Of a DNA stretch of 64,000 nucleotides, positions 1 through 9,425 are shown piece after piece (the first letter of the stretch is position 1; each line of letters starts with the position of its first letter). Under the pieces are notes generated by a model. That model ran no database searches and had not been told where the DNA came from. It saw only the letters and a list, made by a program, of their open reading frames with translations. The translations under genes were made by a program, and so were the position numbers. Origin of the DNA: JABDDM01 sp038240295 (GTDB lineage Bacteria > Bacteroidota > Ignavibacteria > Palsa-1295); the NCBI GenBank assembly GCA_038240295.1, contig JBBSDW010000002.1, positions 1 to 64,000 on the forward strand, in the 5' to 3' direction.

Positions 1-504
1 GTTTGGATCGCCTAAGGATCCTTCGCCCGTGATTCCACCTTCCGTCAGCATTCGCTTTTGCGCGTTGCGGATCGTCTGTGTAAAGTCGATGTTGCTCGCC
101 TGATCGCCGAACGCGTAATTTTTTGTATTCGATGTTCGATCAACTCCAGAACCGGTGTGTGGGGTATCATGAGCGCCCGATGGAGCCTTCCTCAGCGATC
201 GAAACATTTCGAGGAGCGCATCGCGGCGAATATTGCCGATCGCTTTGTTCGTCGGCTTGAGCATCTCGTCTTCGTCTTCTTCGAGAAGGCCTCGCTCTTT
301 GAGTTCGTCGATGAACATGTCGAGTGTCATGTTCTCACCGAAGATGCCATATTGCTGCGCGAGATAGCGCATCCATTCGAGCGCTTCCTGTGCGTCGCCC
401 GAGGTTTGCAGCAGGAGTTGGCTAAAAAGATCGATGAGTTTCTTGAGGCGGTCTTCGGCCGTCTCACTTTCACCAGGGATCCATTGTGAGTAATTGATCT
501 GCAT
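1..504 (-). CDS. VWA-domain protein, N-terminal part (cut by window edge)
   Basis: Reads from an ATG at 504 to base 1 with no stop, 168 codons, so the C-terminal half lies outside the window. The visible part opens with an acidic helical region (residues 1-100, with DLFSQLLLQ and LDMFIDELKERGLL). It then has a stretch around residues 105-150 containing LRKAPSGAHDTPHTGSG and NYAFGDQ. This pattern matches the segment preceding the von Willebrand A domain in a Bacteroidota VWA family, where LRKSSFGRHDT and YEFGD are typical. The VWA domain itself is not visible, so the family call rests on the linker motifs. No promoter or Shine-Dalgarno site was seen. The neighbouring minus-strand gene stops 40 bases upstream of this start. 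Confidence 0.7.
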   Translation of the reverse strand, partial: MQINYSQWIPGESETAEDRLKKLIDLFSQLLLQTSGDAQEALEWMRYLAQQYGIFGENMTLDMFIDELKERGLLEEDEDEMLKPTNKAIGNIRRDALLEMFRSLRKAPSGAHDTPHTGSGVDRTSNTKNYAFGDQASNIDFTQTIRNAQKRMLTEGGITGEGSLGDPN

Positions 505-544
505 GCTGACCTACTAACGGTAGCGGATCAAGATCGGTTTGTTT

Positions 545-1567
545 TTAACGACGGGCGAGTGCTTCGATCGCCGCACAGATCGCTTCGAGCGCTGCGGGAT
601 TAGCTGCAACGGGAATAGGCGATCGTTTCCTGAGGAGCGGAAGCATTTGATCGCCAGATGTGATGTCGATCATTTTACCCGAACGAACGAGTTCTGCATC
701 GACCGCACCTTGCGGACCTTTGAAGATATTTGCGACCGGAACACCGAGCGCAGTTGCCTCGCGGTTCATCGTGCCGCCGCCGCCAACGACGAGATCCGAA
801 TGATAGAGCAAATTCATTCCATCAAATGCCTGCTCGGCAACATGCACATTCTGTTTGCTGTAGGCCTCTTTCAATCGAGCACGCTGCTCGCGGGTTCGGG
901 CTGACAGCAAAACATCCACATCGTCACGTTCTGAAAGCAGATTCAGTATTGCGTCAAAGAGGCGTTGTGATTCATCCGAGCGGTAGTGCGCTGTATCCGA
1001 AGGAGGCCGGACGGTTACGATGATCTTGCCCGCGTCGAGCCCCAGCTCCCGATAGATCCCCGCATCCGGTTCGAGGTCACCGGCATAAACATCTTCTTTG
1101 ATGCCCGGATAGGTCCTCAGTTTTTTCTGATTGATTTTGCGCACTTTCAGCAATGTGTTGCCGACAACTTCAGGCGTCATCACCCACGTGCTGAGCGTGT
1201 TAAAGAGTCCCACACTCGCACCCTCGTAATCATAGAGCGTAAGCGAAGGCACGCGCAATAACTTCGAAGCGAGCAGCAGACCGCGAGAGCCATGACCGAT
1301 CGCAAGATCCACTCTCTCAGGCTTCAGCATTGTGCGAAGCGTGAGTGCTCTGGCCGAGAGTCCGAGCATTTTCGAAAGTGTGTCCTTGCCATATTCTCCA
1401 CCCACGATTTCTGCGTTGAGCCGGTGCCGATCGAGAAGCGCTACGGTCTGTGCAAAATCTCGCGCAGTGAGAATAACGGTGTGGCCGTTCGCTTCCAATC
1501 TGCGAATGATCGGCGCAAAAAATGGGACGTGCGGTGTATTCTCGAGATCGATCCAGATCTTCGGCAT
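545..1567 (-). CDS. DUF354 family glycosyltransferase-like protein
   Basis: 340 residues. The N-terminus KIWIDLENTPHVPFFAPII followed by LEANGHTV is the signature of DUF354, a family with the two-Rossmann (GT-B, UDP-GlcNAc 2-epimerase-like) fold. The C-terminal half has the glycine-rich nucleotide-sugar-type loop VVGGGGTMNREATALGVP near residues 260-277. DUF354 proteins usually sit in surface-polysaccharide loci; substrate and reaction are unknown. It begins 2 bases after the stop of the toroid protein encoded at 1570-2703, so the two are probably one transcript. No signal peptide is present, so a cytoplasmic location is expected. Confidence 0.8.
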   Translation of the reverse strand: MPKIWIDLENTPHVPFFAPIIRRLEANGHTVILTARDFAQTVALLDRHRLNAEIVGGEYGKDTLSKMLGLSARALTLRTMLKPERVDLAIGHGSRGLLLASKLLRVPSLTLYDYEGASVGLFNTLSTWVMTPEVVGNTLLKVRKINQKKLRTYPGIKEDVYAGDLEPDAGIYRELGLDAGKIIVTVRPPSDTAHYRSDESQRLFDAILNLLSERDDVDVLLSARTREQRARLKEAYSKQNVHVAEQAFDGMNLLYHSDLVVGGGGTMNREATALGVPVANIFKGPQGAVDAELVRSGKMIDITSGDQMLPLLRKRSPIPVAANPAALEAICAAIEALARR

Positions 1568-1569
1568 GC

Positions 1570-2703
1570 TCAGATGTTTGCGGGCCTCGTGATTTCAGCA
1601 AGCGCGCGGAACATCCACGCGTTCGACCAGCGCATGTACGCGATTCGGTTCGTATACCGAGGATGCACCTGATAGTAAAAATATCCTTTTTCAGATCCAA
1701 GTAACTCGATCGAGCGCTCCGCAACTTTCGTCGCCAGCGCGCGATCTCCGAAGGTAAGCAGCGTCAGGATGCACTGTGCGGCACTGTGAGCATCGATCGG
1801 ATACGTGCGCTGATAATAATAGCGCGGCAGGGCGTCCGGAGTGATGAAATTTTTTCGAAAATTCTCAAAGCCTCGCTGTGCTGAATCCTTGATTTGAGCA
1901 TCGTTCGTCAATGCCGAAATTCGCTCGAGCGAGCAGATAACGAAGCCGGTATGAAACGAGTCGATCCAGGTCTGAGAGGGTTCGAGCCCATATTTCCAGA
2001 GTCCCGTTTCGTCCTGATAATGTACGACAAACGCTGCCGCTCGATTGGCCAGGCGGAGATATTCCTCATTTCGCTTCAGCGCACCAACCCGTGCGATAAG
2101 CTCTGCTCCGAGAAGCGAAGCATTGAAGACGACCTGCGAATCATTCGGACCATATCCGAAGGCGATGCCAAAATTCGATTCAAACCGTGGAATGTCGCAC
2201 AGCATGAATTCGACAGAGCGTTCGGCCGCAGCGAGCAATGTTGGATCCTGCTCGAAGTCATACAGATCGAGCAGTGCGTTGGCAACGAAGGCCGTCGCCA
2301 CGATTGTCGGACCATCGGCCGGTACAAAGTGGGTTCGCGATTGCCAGGCGAAGGGATAGCCCCATGCGTATTTTTCGTTTTTGAGTAACCGAGCCGCGAG
2401 CGCTTTCGAAGTTGCGAGCCAATCGGGAGCAGCAAGCTCCTTTGCTTTCACGAGTCCCGAAAGAAAAAGCGCGAGGCCTTTCGGATTTTCCTGCGAAGGT
2501 ACCCCGAGCATTGTATGCAGATTTACCGGCGATCGCCGGCCCAACTGCAACAGCACGAGCCGAGCAGGCGAGGGCATTGAACCCACGACGCTTCGGACGA
2601 GCGGAGATTCAAGGAGGTCATGCGGATCGTGTCCGCGAAAATCCTTCGACCTTGCCCATGCAAAAAGTCGTGTTAATCGATCAAGAAAGAGGGTCTGCTC
2701 CAC
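1570..2703 (-). CDS. Alpha/alpha-toroid (six-hairpin-like) protein, polysaccharide-locus type
   Basis: 377 residues, all-helical by composition. Residues 15-40 contain WARSKDFRGHDPHDLLESPL, the opening motif of a bacterial family often mislabelled delta-aminolevulinate dehydratase but predicted to fold as an alpha/alpha toroid related to terpene cyclases and six-hairpin glycosidases. Later repeats such as ETGLWKYG, WIDSFHTGFVICSL and YYYQRTYPIDAHSAAQ fit a toroid with a helix-pair period. Families of this kind occur with glycan-modifying enzymes, which agrees with the DUF354 neighbour 2 bases downstream. Catalytic activity cannot be read from the sequence. No signal peptide was seen. Confidence 0.65.
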   Translation of the reverse strand: MEQTLFLDRLTRLFAWARSKDFRGHDPHDLLESPLVRSVVGSMPSPARLVLLQLGRRSPVNLHTMLGVPSQENPKGLALFLSGLVKAKELAAPDWLATSKALAARLLKNEKYAWGYPFAWQSRTHFVPADGPTIVATAFVANALLDLYDFEQDPTLLAAAERSVEFMLCDIPRFESNFGIAFGYGPNDSQVVFNASLLGAELIARVGALKRNEEYLRLANRAAAFVVHYQDETGLWKYGLEPSQTWIDSFHTGFVICSLERISALTNDAQIKDSAQRGFENFRKNFITPDALPRYYYQRTYPIDAHSAAQCILTLLTFGDRALATKVAERSIELLGSEKGYFYYQVHPRYTNRIAYMRWSNAWMFRALAEITRPANI

Positions 2704-2780
2704 GCAAAAACTTGGCTCTGGAAGTTCTTAAAATGAGTGCCTGTTTGGCAATTGAGTTTTCTTCAGCCCTGTAAAACTAC

Positions 2781-2824
2781 GATTATTTCACGCCTCGCGC
2801 CGAACATTAGGTTAGCTTCGTATC
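2781..2824. repeat. Imperfect direct repeat, copy 1 (partner 3434-3477)
   Basis: About 31 of 44 bases match the segment at 3434-3477 in the same orientation, including shared blocks TATTTCAC, GCCGAAC, TTAG and TTCGT. The copies flank the A1S_2505-type gene and each lies upstream of a gene start. They may be a duplicated promoter region or the ends of an inserted cassette. Confidence 0.45.
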
Positions 2825-2851
2825 GCAATAAACAATGAAATTTTCGAGGCA

Positions 2852-2920
2852 ATGCTCAGGGACCCAAATGAACTCTCCCTGGAACTGACCTTCGAGCCAA
2901 AAGGCAAAACGAAAGAATGA
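2852..2920 (+). CDS. Possible 22-residue leader ORF coupled to the next gene
   Basis: ATG at 2852, stop TGA at 2918-2920 overlapping the next gene's ATG (2917) as ATGA. The frame is open back to a stop at 2813. The peptide is charged (ending EPKGKTKE). It could be a coupled leader or the remnant C-terminus of a lost upstream gene. No Shine-Dalgarno site was seen, so support is weak. Confidence 0.25.
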   Translation: MLRDPNELSLELTFEPKGKTKE

Positions 2921-3351
2921 ACCGCTACACCCCGGATCAGATTGAAGTGTTGGAGCCAAGTGAAATCTTTGTTTTTGGCTCCAACAACATCGGCCACCAC
3001 GCCGGCGGCGCTGCCCGACAGGCTCTTGAGCAGTTCGGTGCCATTCAAGGCCAGGCAGAAGGGATACAGGGACAATCGTACGCTATCCCTACGATCGCTT
3101 TCGATGGCAGACCGGTCACCCTGGACAACATAGCGGCCAGCGTCGAAACATTCATGCGCTTTGCTACTGATCATCCGGATCTAAAATTTCTCGTAACCAA
3201 GATCGGCTGCGGAATAGCGGGGTGGTCCGAGAAGGCTATCGGCAGCGTTTTTCAGAATCGTTTTATCCCACCGAACGTATGGCTGCCGGAGAGTTTCGTC
3301 AAGGATGTCGATGCGGCCAAATCCGACGAGAACGTTGAATATTCGAGTTGA
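2917..3351 (+). CDS. A1S_2505-like (phage-type) conserved protein
   Basis: 144 residues. The first half carries IFVFGSNNIGHHAGGAARQA followed by FGAIQGQAEGIQGQSYAIPT, the diagnostic pattern of the A1S_2505 family, which is common in phages and on mobile DNA. The glycine-rich loops resemble a macro-domain/ADP-ribose-binding fold, but that is inference. The middle (LKFLVTKIGCGIAGWS) also fits the family. Biochemical function is unknown. The ATG overlaps the stop of a short upstream ORF, and imperfect direct repeats flank the gene, which hints at acquisition as a cassette. No operon partner follows. Confidence 0.7.
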   Translation: MNRYTPDQIEVLEPSEIFVFGSNNIGHHAGGAARQALEQFGAIQGQAEGIQGQSYAIPTIAFDGRPVTLDNIAASVETFMRFATDHPDLKFLVTKIGCGIAGWSEKAIGSVFQNRFIPPNVWLPESFVKDVDAAKSDENVEYSS

Positions 3352-3433
3352 AAAGCTTGAGGAGGTCCTCTGCGGCGGTTCACGTTGCAGCGTGTCCGGG
3401 CAACCGAGAAAGTCCGAGGCAAAGATGAGCAAC

Positions 3434-3477
3434 AAATATTTCACAGCGCTTGCCGAACTTTAGCTCACTTTCGTGTC
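3434..3477. repeat. Imperfect direct repeat, copy 2 (partner 2781-2824)
   Basis: Second copy of the 44-base segment described at 2781. It lies about 65 bases upstream of the start of the T9SS cargo gene. No clean TAnnTTTG element is present inside it, although TATAATTTG follows at about 3489. Confidence 0.45.
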
Positions 3478-3540
3478 TATAGAGTAAGTATAATTTGTGT
3501 TGAACCTGTCCGTGCTTAAATGCTTCCAGCGACTTCGCTT

Positions 3541-6500
3541 ATGAGAACTTGTGCAATGAAATGCCTGATCGTTATCTTTTTGTGCTTTACTTCGACCGCC
3601 ATTTTTGGGCAGTCGACAAACCGGCGTGGTAGTGGCGTCACGCGGGGGAATGCGAGAACGCAGTTTCAGGTCGTCGATTCCGATGACAATCTCGACATTG
3701 CTCCCGTCTATAATTTCGTCGATACGGCGTTTGGAACCTGGACGCGCATCAGTACTTTCACCGGCGGCACCGATGACGGTTATGCGTTCCTTCCTGCGAG
3801 CACTCCGGCCAGCGCGATCCAGTGGTATCAGTTTAACGCGCATCTGACGACGACAGCGGCAAACCGGCCCTATGTAACCACCAACGGATTTATTGCTCTC
3901 GACACGATGTACCGAGGCATGGCTGGCGGGAATGGAGTCTTTAATTCTCCGGCAAATCAGGCGCTCCCGACCACAACCCTGCCTCAGGTCCCGGCAGTCG
4001 CCGCGCTTTGGGCAGACTGCGAACTTCGCACGAGCGGTGATTCTTCAAAGATCTTTGTGCGCACCACCACCGATTCCTGCTACATCACCTATTATAACCT
4101 TGCGCTCAAGGGTACCAATGGGAAGATTCGCGCAACATTTCAAGTTGCCTTCACCAGTAACGACACATCGGTAACGATCAACTACAAATCGTTCGACGGT
4201 TCGATCCAGGGTATCTCTGCTGCGCAGATCTGGCAAAAGCACGCGACGATCGGGGTGCAAAACAGCTACGCATCGCTCGCGACGAATTACCTCGATCGCG
4301 GGCGCTATTACGCAACCGGTACGAGCTCTACAACCACGCAGAACCTTCATAATCAATTGGCGGTGAAGTTCATCCGCCGCCAGCAGAACTTGATCCAGGT
4401 GATCTCGATCAACAATCCTCCTTACGAACATTACGAACTTGGCGGTAACACGATGGCACCGAGCATCACGGTTGAAAATCTGACCGATACCAGCCAGATG
4501 GTCTATTTCCAAAACACGGTCAAGAATCTCGGCACCGGTATCACGGTCTATTCACGTCAGGATAGTCTGCTTGTTCTTGGTAATTCGCAGGGCACGCTGG
4601 TGGGCTCTACGATGGCAGCGATCGCGTTTGGCAGTTATCGACTTACGACAACCATCACGGATCCCAAGATCGGGCCCGATGTCTGGACGGCCGATAATAC
4701 ACTGTCCCGCACCTTTTGCTATTTTCAATCGGCCACGAGCGGGGGACTCTTTGAAGATTTCACCAACGGTATCAACTATGCCGTGTGGTCTCCAGTGGGT
4801 GCAAAAGCAGTTCGGGACGATTCGGTGATGTACGATCCGATCGCTCCTCGCTCAGCAACGACCGGCGCGTTACTGCTCGACCGTCGCGACATCGACGGAA
4901 ATTATTACAACGTCCAGGGCGCCGGAGATACAATGTCGAGTGCACCACTCAATCTATCCGGTCTCAACACGGTCTATTTAACGTTCAGCTATCAGCGCGG
5001 AGTTAAAACCGATAGTTCACAAGCCGGAATCATGAACCGCATCTTGAGCGGTCCGGAACGTACGATCACCGGCGCATCGGGAGTGATCCAGCAAGGAGAT
5101 TCACTCGTGATCGAAGCGATTCAAAGTAGCTCGGTAACGCTCAACCCGACGTCGTGGGTGCAGATCGGCGTGATCGACGGCGGGCTCGATTTTGCTCCGC
5201 AGCAGTATCGAATTCTGCTCGGCTCTGCTTACCTACACGATCACTTCCGTTTCCGCTTTCGCCTGAAAGCCCATGACAACTCTCCGGCCTTCGGATTACC
5301 TGTCGACGATGACGATAGCTGGGTCATCGATGGTGTTCAAGTCTTCGGTACCACGAGCAAGACCGACCTTGCAGTACTGGGGGCTGATCTCGGCAATGGT
5401 ATCTACACGCACATTCCACGCAGCGTCAATGGCCTGACGCCGCATGTTCACATCGCGAACAACGGTACTTTCGTCACCAGCGCCGTCTACGTTGCGCGCA
5501 TGGTCATCAAGGATCAGCTTAACCGAATCGTTTACTTCCGGACGGAATCGTTTACGCTTCCTGTATCTCGCGCTGATTCGACGATTGCGATGCCGATCTG
5601 GCCGATCGCCGGAAGTCAGGGTGGGACGTTCTCGGTCTACGTGGCGCTCGAACAGCTTATCTTCGATTACAACCACGGCAACGACACGAATACCTTCACG
5701 CGGAAGATGTACATCGACGATGTCTATGCGATCGATGATGCCTCCCCCGATACCGTCGGCTCACTGACCGCCGCGCACAATGAGTTTTATTATGACTTCA
5801 CTCCGTTTGCCAGTGATTCGTTGCGTGGTACCGATTTTTACATGCTCAGCCAGTTCGGCGGGACCATGAGCTGGAATCTCGCTATTAAGCGCGATACGAC
5901 GACGATCGCGAACCGCGCTTTCGGCGCTACTTCCACAACCGCAGGTTTCGTGCGAGGCTCGTTCACGCCGGTCTATCTGACGGCGGGCACCACCTATCGG
6001 TTGCATTATACCGAGACTGCCGGGCCGGCGCTTGGAGGCGATGCATCGAAGGCGCTGGTATGGCCTACCCCCGATAACACGGCCTATCAGGCCCTGCACC
6101 CCGAGATCGATACGAATTTTTATGAGCCAGGTCAGGTCAACTATGTGACGTCCGCAAGCACGACCAATGGATCTTCCGGTGGCTTGTCACTGCCGATGTT
6201 CCGGTTAGTCTATACAGGTTCGAGTACCTACCTTCCTGTGGAGCTGGTCAATTTCTCGGGTGCGAGATTGATGAATGGCAATGCAAGACTTGACTGGAAG
6301 ACTGCGAAGGAAGAGAATGTTTTTGAATTCTCGATCGAGCGCCAGGCAGGTTCCGATTGGCTCGACATCGGTTCGAGCCTTCCGAAGCCGGGACCGAACG
6401 GCGGCCTCTATTCGCTCGTAGATCCCTCGGCTCCGGCGGGCGAAGTTACCTACCGGCTTACCGAGCATGACCTTAACGGAAGCTCGCATGCGCTCGGTAC

Positions 6501-6771
6501 CGTTACAATCAACGGAGCAAATGCCGCTGCGGCCGAAATGACGCTCTATCCGAACCCATCGACAGGAGTTGTTCGCATCGACCTGCAGGGTATCGGGAGC
6601 CCCGAAAGCGTGAGGGTTATCGATCTACTTGGCAGAGTGATCTTTGAGGATCGCGCGATATCGGGAGGTATCTACCAGCTTGATGCATCCAGATTCGCAA
6701 ATGGGATGTATCAGATCGAGGTTGCAACGCCGGCAGGCGTTCAGCGCAAACCGTTGACGCTGGTTCGTTAA
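3541..6771 (+). CDS. Secreted T9SS cargo protein with type A sorting domain
   Basis: 1076 residues from ATG 3541; ATGs at 3520 and 3556 are alternatives, and the signal peptide (MKCLIVIFLCFTSTAIFGQ) fits the last two. The body is beta-rich. Residues about 40-280 form a nidogen-like region (FTGGTDDGYAFLP, TTNGFIALDTMYRG). A jelly-roll-like part follows (LFEDFTNGINYAVW). A CARDB-like adhesion region comes next. The last 75 residues carry LYPNPSTGVVRIDL, VRVIDLLGRVIFE and FANGMYQIEV, the standard T9SS C-terminal signal. It should cross the outer membrane by T9SS and be surface-anchored or released. The ligand is unknown. It is probably monocistronic, with the next gene about 100 bases on. Confidence 0.85.
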   Translation: MRTCAMKCLIVIFLCFTSTAIFGQSTNRRGSGVTRGNARTQFQVVDSDDNLDIAPVYNFVDTAFGTWTRISTFTGGTDDGYAFLPASTPASAIQWYQFNAHLTTTAANRPYVTTNGFIALDTMYRGMAGGNGVFNSPANQALPTTTLPQVPAVAALWADCELRTSGDSSKIFVRTTTDSCYITYYNLALKGTNGKIRATFQVAFTSNDTSVTINYKSFDGSIQGISAAQIWQKHATIGVQNSYASLATNYLDRGRYYATGTSSTTTQNLHNQLAVKFIRRQQNLIQVISINNPPYEHYELGGNTMAPSITVENLTDTSQMVYFQNTVKNLGTGITVYSRQDSLLVLGNSQGTLVGSTMAAIAFGSYRLTTTITDPKIGPDVWTADNTLSRTFCYFQSATSGGLFEDFTNGINYAVWSPVGAKAVRDDSVMYDPIAPRSATTGALLLDRRDIDGNYYNVQGAGDTMSSAPLNLSGLNTVYLTFSYQRGVKTDSSQAGIMNRILSGPERTITGASGVIQQGDSLVIEAIQSSSVTLNPTSWVQIGVIDGGLDFAPQQYRILLGSAYLHDHFRFRFRLKAHDNSPAFGLPVDDDDSWVIDGVQVFGTTSKTDLAVLGADLGNGIYTHIPRSVNGLTPHVHIANNGTFVTSAVYVARMVIKDQLNRIVYFRTESFTLPVSRADSTIAMPIWPIAGSQGGTFSVYVALEQLIFDYNHGNDTNTFTRKMYIDDVYAIDDASPDTVGSLTAAHNEFYYDFTPFASDSLRGTDFYMLSQFGGTMSWNLAIKRDTTTIANRAFGATSTTAGFVRGSFTPVYLTAGTTYRLHYTETAGPALGGDASKALVWPTPDNTAYQALHPEIDTNFYEPGQVNYVTSASTTNGSSGGLSLPMFRLVYTGSSTYLPVELVNFSGARLMNGNARLDWKTAKEENVFEFSIERQAGSDWLDIGSSLPKPGPNGGLYSLVDPSAPAGEVTYRLTEHDLNGSSHALGTVTINGANAAAAEMTLYPNPSTGVVRIDLQGIGSPESVRVIDLLGRVIFEDRAISGGIYQLDASRFANGMYQIEVATPAGVQRKPLTLVR

Positions 6772-6868
6772 CGAAGAACCCGATCGGCGATCGGGCGGTG
6801 TAACAACATCGCGTGCGTTTGGTTATTCTATGCAGGGGCCGAGTTTCTCGGGCCCTGTTCTACCCTAT

Positions 6869-9379
6869 ATGAGAAAGTTCAGGATTGTTGTTTTCTTTGT
6901 TCTTCTCGCGATTTGCGGATCGGTCGTTTCGGTTAGCGCACAGCAGCTGCCTCTCGCCGGTACACGTTTTTCTTTTGCCATCATCGAAGGGCCCGATAGC
7001 CTCGGGAGCACGCAGGAACAACTGACTTCCGACCTGATCCTGAGCGTAGTCAGCGATAGTTCGGGTTGCGGCATTATTTTCTCACCGAGTGGGTATCAGC
7101 AGAATTTTTCGTTCAATTCGCGGTCCGTCACGACCGTCTATCTCGATCACTCACTCATGCTCCTTTCCGACGACGGAAAATCGAACAAAGCAATTCTCAT
7201 ATCGACGTCGCAGCCTGTTACCATGAATCTTCATGACTACGCACCCGCCGCCGGAGATGCAACCCAGTTATTGCCGGACAACGCGCTTGACACATCCTAC
7301 ATCGTGGCTTCGTGGGGTATTTTCAATGATATCCAGGAAGATAACCACACCGAATTTGTCGTCACGGCGACCTCGAATAACACATCGGTCACGATAACAC
7401 CAACCGTAAAAACGTTACTCGGCCAGCCTGCGGGGCAACCATTCACGATAACGCTCGATCGTGGCGAGTGCTACATCGTCAAAGCCGACGCAAGAAGTTT
7501 TCCAGCAAATACCTCGCTCGTCGAATCTCGCATTTCGTCCGATAAACCCGTGAGCGTTGTCACAGGTCTTACATGTGCGTATAATCCGCTCGGTGTTGAG
7601 TCGTGCAATGAACTCATGGACGAACTCATCCCACGATCGGCCTGGGGGACGGACTTCAACGTGCGAACGCTCAGTCCTTTCAATGACGAGGATATCATCT
7701 TTATTACGAGCGACGTTAAAAATTATTCGGTGGTCGTTACGGGCGGCATTACCTATTTTACGAACAACGGACATCTTTCGATACCAATAACGCAGCCCGA
7801 GCATTTTATTGCAAGCGTTCCGGTTCAATGCCACGAACTCACGGAAGGCTCGAACACGGTATTCACTGGGGAGAGCGATCCGAGCATGGTGACGATCCTT
7901 CCCATTCAGCAATATCGCGATACCCTTCTATGGGCGACCCCCGATCTGCCTGACGTTAGAATGATGCCGGCATTCCTCGATCATTATATAACCCTCGTCT
8001 ATCCAACGGCCGTCCAGTCGCAGGTATTGCTCGATGGTACGCCGATCACGAATCTTGGTCAGATCGATCTGGTCCCCAGAACCACTTTTTCATCTGCGGC
8101 AATCGGGATTTTGCCAGGACGCCATACACTGACTTCTCCGCAGCCAATTTTTGGGGTAGCGACCGGTTTTTCGACCGCCGATGCCTACACACTCGTTGCC
8201 GGTTCTGTCGCTGCTGCCGTTTCGAATACTGTCAAAAAGATTGATTCTCGTATTGTGCCTGTCGACAGCGAAATATTCTGCCGGGAATTTTCGGTGAGCC
8301 TGATGACCGATTCTACGTTGAGCGCCGGAGATGACATCAGTACTCTCTCGCTCCGCATCGGCTACGATGCGGCAAATTTGCAGTTACGCCGAGTCACACT
8401 CGCCGGTTCGATCACGAATGGTAACACGGTGGTGGTCGATTCTTCAGTCCTCGGTCTGATCACTATTACAGTCACCATCGCACCCGAAGCTACTATTTTG
8501 ATTTTACCAGGGGAGCTTTGTAGCGTGACGTTTACCGCCATCGATCCTCAGCGAACTCCAACCACCATCTACGATACCTGTATTTCAACTTCGATCTTCG
8601 CGTGTCTGCAGCCCGACTCGACCGAGGACGCACTTCGCATTGCGCCGATCGCGAAGATCGACACCCTACATGTTGGGTTGACGATCGATGCTGGAAGCGC
8701 GACGCTCGGAAATCTCGATACCGCTACCATCTCGATCAGTGCCCTTTCGCGTACGACGGCCGTTAAGTCATTCAGCCTCCTGCTCGATTACAATCATGAT
8801 ATTCTGAGCTATGGCTCGTATGAGATAATAGGCACACAGGTCGGTAGCTGGAACGTGGTTCGCGACAGCGTCGACACTCATACGGACCGGTTTACTTTTT
8901 CAACAATAACCGATTCGCTCGAAGGTCCGGGCGCATTACTTCGCGTCTTTTTCAAAAGCAAGGTTAGCGATTCGGCTACGGCGCTCATCAAAGTATCGAG
9001 CACGCTTACGAATACGCGATGGTGCCCGCTCTCGGTCAGTACGCCGGACGCCGAAGGGTTATTCCTCGGTAAGGATCTCTGTGGCGACCCAGAAATACAT
9101 GCGGCGATCCTGCGGACAGCGATGACGCTCTCATCGATCATCCCAAATCCCGCAAAAAATTCGTTCTATATCAATGTGATGTCTCCAATGGAACAGGATG
9201 CTCGTCTCGATATCATCGATATTCTTGGTCGAACCGTCTGGTCGAACCCTTCTATTCATCTTGGCTTGGGGAGTCAAAAATTGACGATTTCGAGTACAGA
9301 ATTGACATCGGGGCGCTATATTGTGCGTCTGCAAAGCCAGTTCGGCAGCCAAAGCCGATTGCTGGAAATCGCCAGATGA
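6869..9379 (+). CDS. T9SS cargo protein with IgGFc-binding-type domain and cohesin-like region
   Basis: 836 residues. ATG 6869 is preferred because MRKFRIVVFFVLLAICGSVVSVSAQ is a clean signal peptide; the frame opens earlier at 6830. Residues about 140-370 match the IgGFc-binding N-terminal fold: EFVVTATSNNTSVTITP, ITLDRGECYIVKA, ISSDKPVSVVTGLTC, then the CNELMDELIPRSAWGTDF block. Residues about 480-750 contain two cohesin-like beta segments (LSLRIGYDAANLQL and FSLLLDYNHDILSY). The end carries IIPNPAKNSFYINV, LDIIDILGRTVW and LTSGRYIVRLQS, a T9SS type A signal. It is likely a cell-surface adhesin. The IgG-binding name is historical and implies nothing about hosts. Confidence 0.82.
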   Translation: MRKFRIVVFFVLLAICGSVVSVSAQQLPLAGTRFSFAIIEGPDSLGSTQEQLTSDLILSVVSDSSGCGIIFSPSGYQQNFSFNSRSVTTVYLDHSLMLLSDDGKSNKAILISTSQPVTMNLHDYAPAAGDATQLLPDNALDTSYIVASWGIFNDIQEDNHTEFVVTATSNNTSVTITPTVKTLLGQPAGQPFTITLDRGECYIVKADARSFPANTSLVESRISSDKPVSVVTGLTCAYNPLGVESCNELMDELIPRSAWGTDFNVRTLSPFNDEDIIFITSDVKNYSVVVTGGITYFTNNGHLSIPITQPEHFIASVPVQCHELTEGSNTVFTGESDPSMVTILPIQQYRDTLLWATPDLPDVRMMPAFLDHYITLVYPTAVQSQVLLDGTPITNLGQIDLVPRTTFSSAAIGILPGRHTLTSPQPIFGVATGFSTADAYTLVAGSVAAAVSNTVKKIDSRIVPVDSEIFCREFSVSLMTDSTLSAGDDISTLSLRIGYDAANLQLRRVTLAGSITNGNTVVVDSSVLGLITITVTIAPEATILILPGELCSVTFTAIDPQRTPTTIYDTCISTSIFACLQPDSTEDALRIAPIAKIDTLHVGLTIDAGSATLGNLDTATISISALSRTTAVKSFSLLLDYNHDILSYGSYEIIGTQVGSWNVVRDSVDTHTDRFTFSTITDSLEGPGALLRVFFKSKVSDSATALIKVSSTLTNTRWCPLSVSTPDAEGLFLGKDLCGDPEIHAAILRTAMTLSSIIPNPAKNSFYINVMSPMEQDARLDIIDILGRTVWSNPSIHLGLGSQKLTISSTELTSGRYIVRLQSQFGSQSRLLEIAR

Positions 9380-9425
9380 GCCATGAGGGTGTAACTGTGG
9401 CCTTCGGGTGGTGTTAATAAGATAG

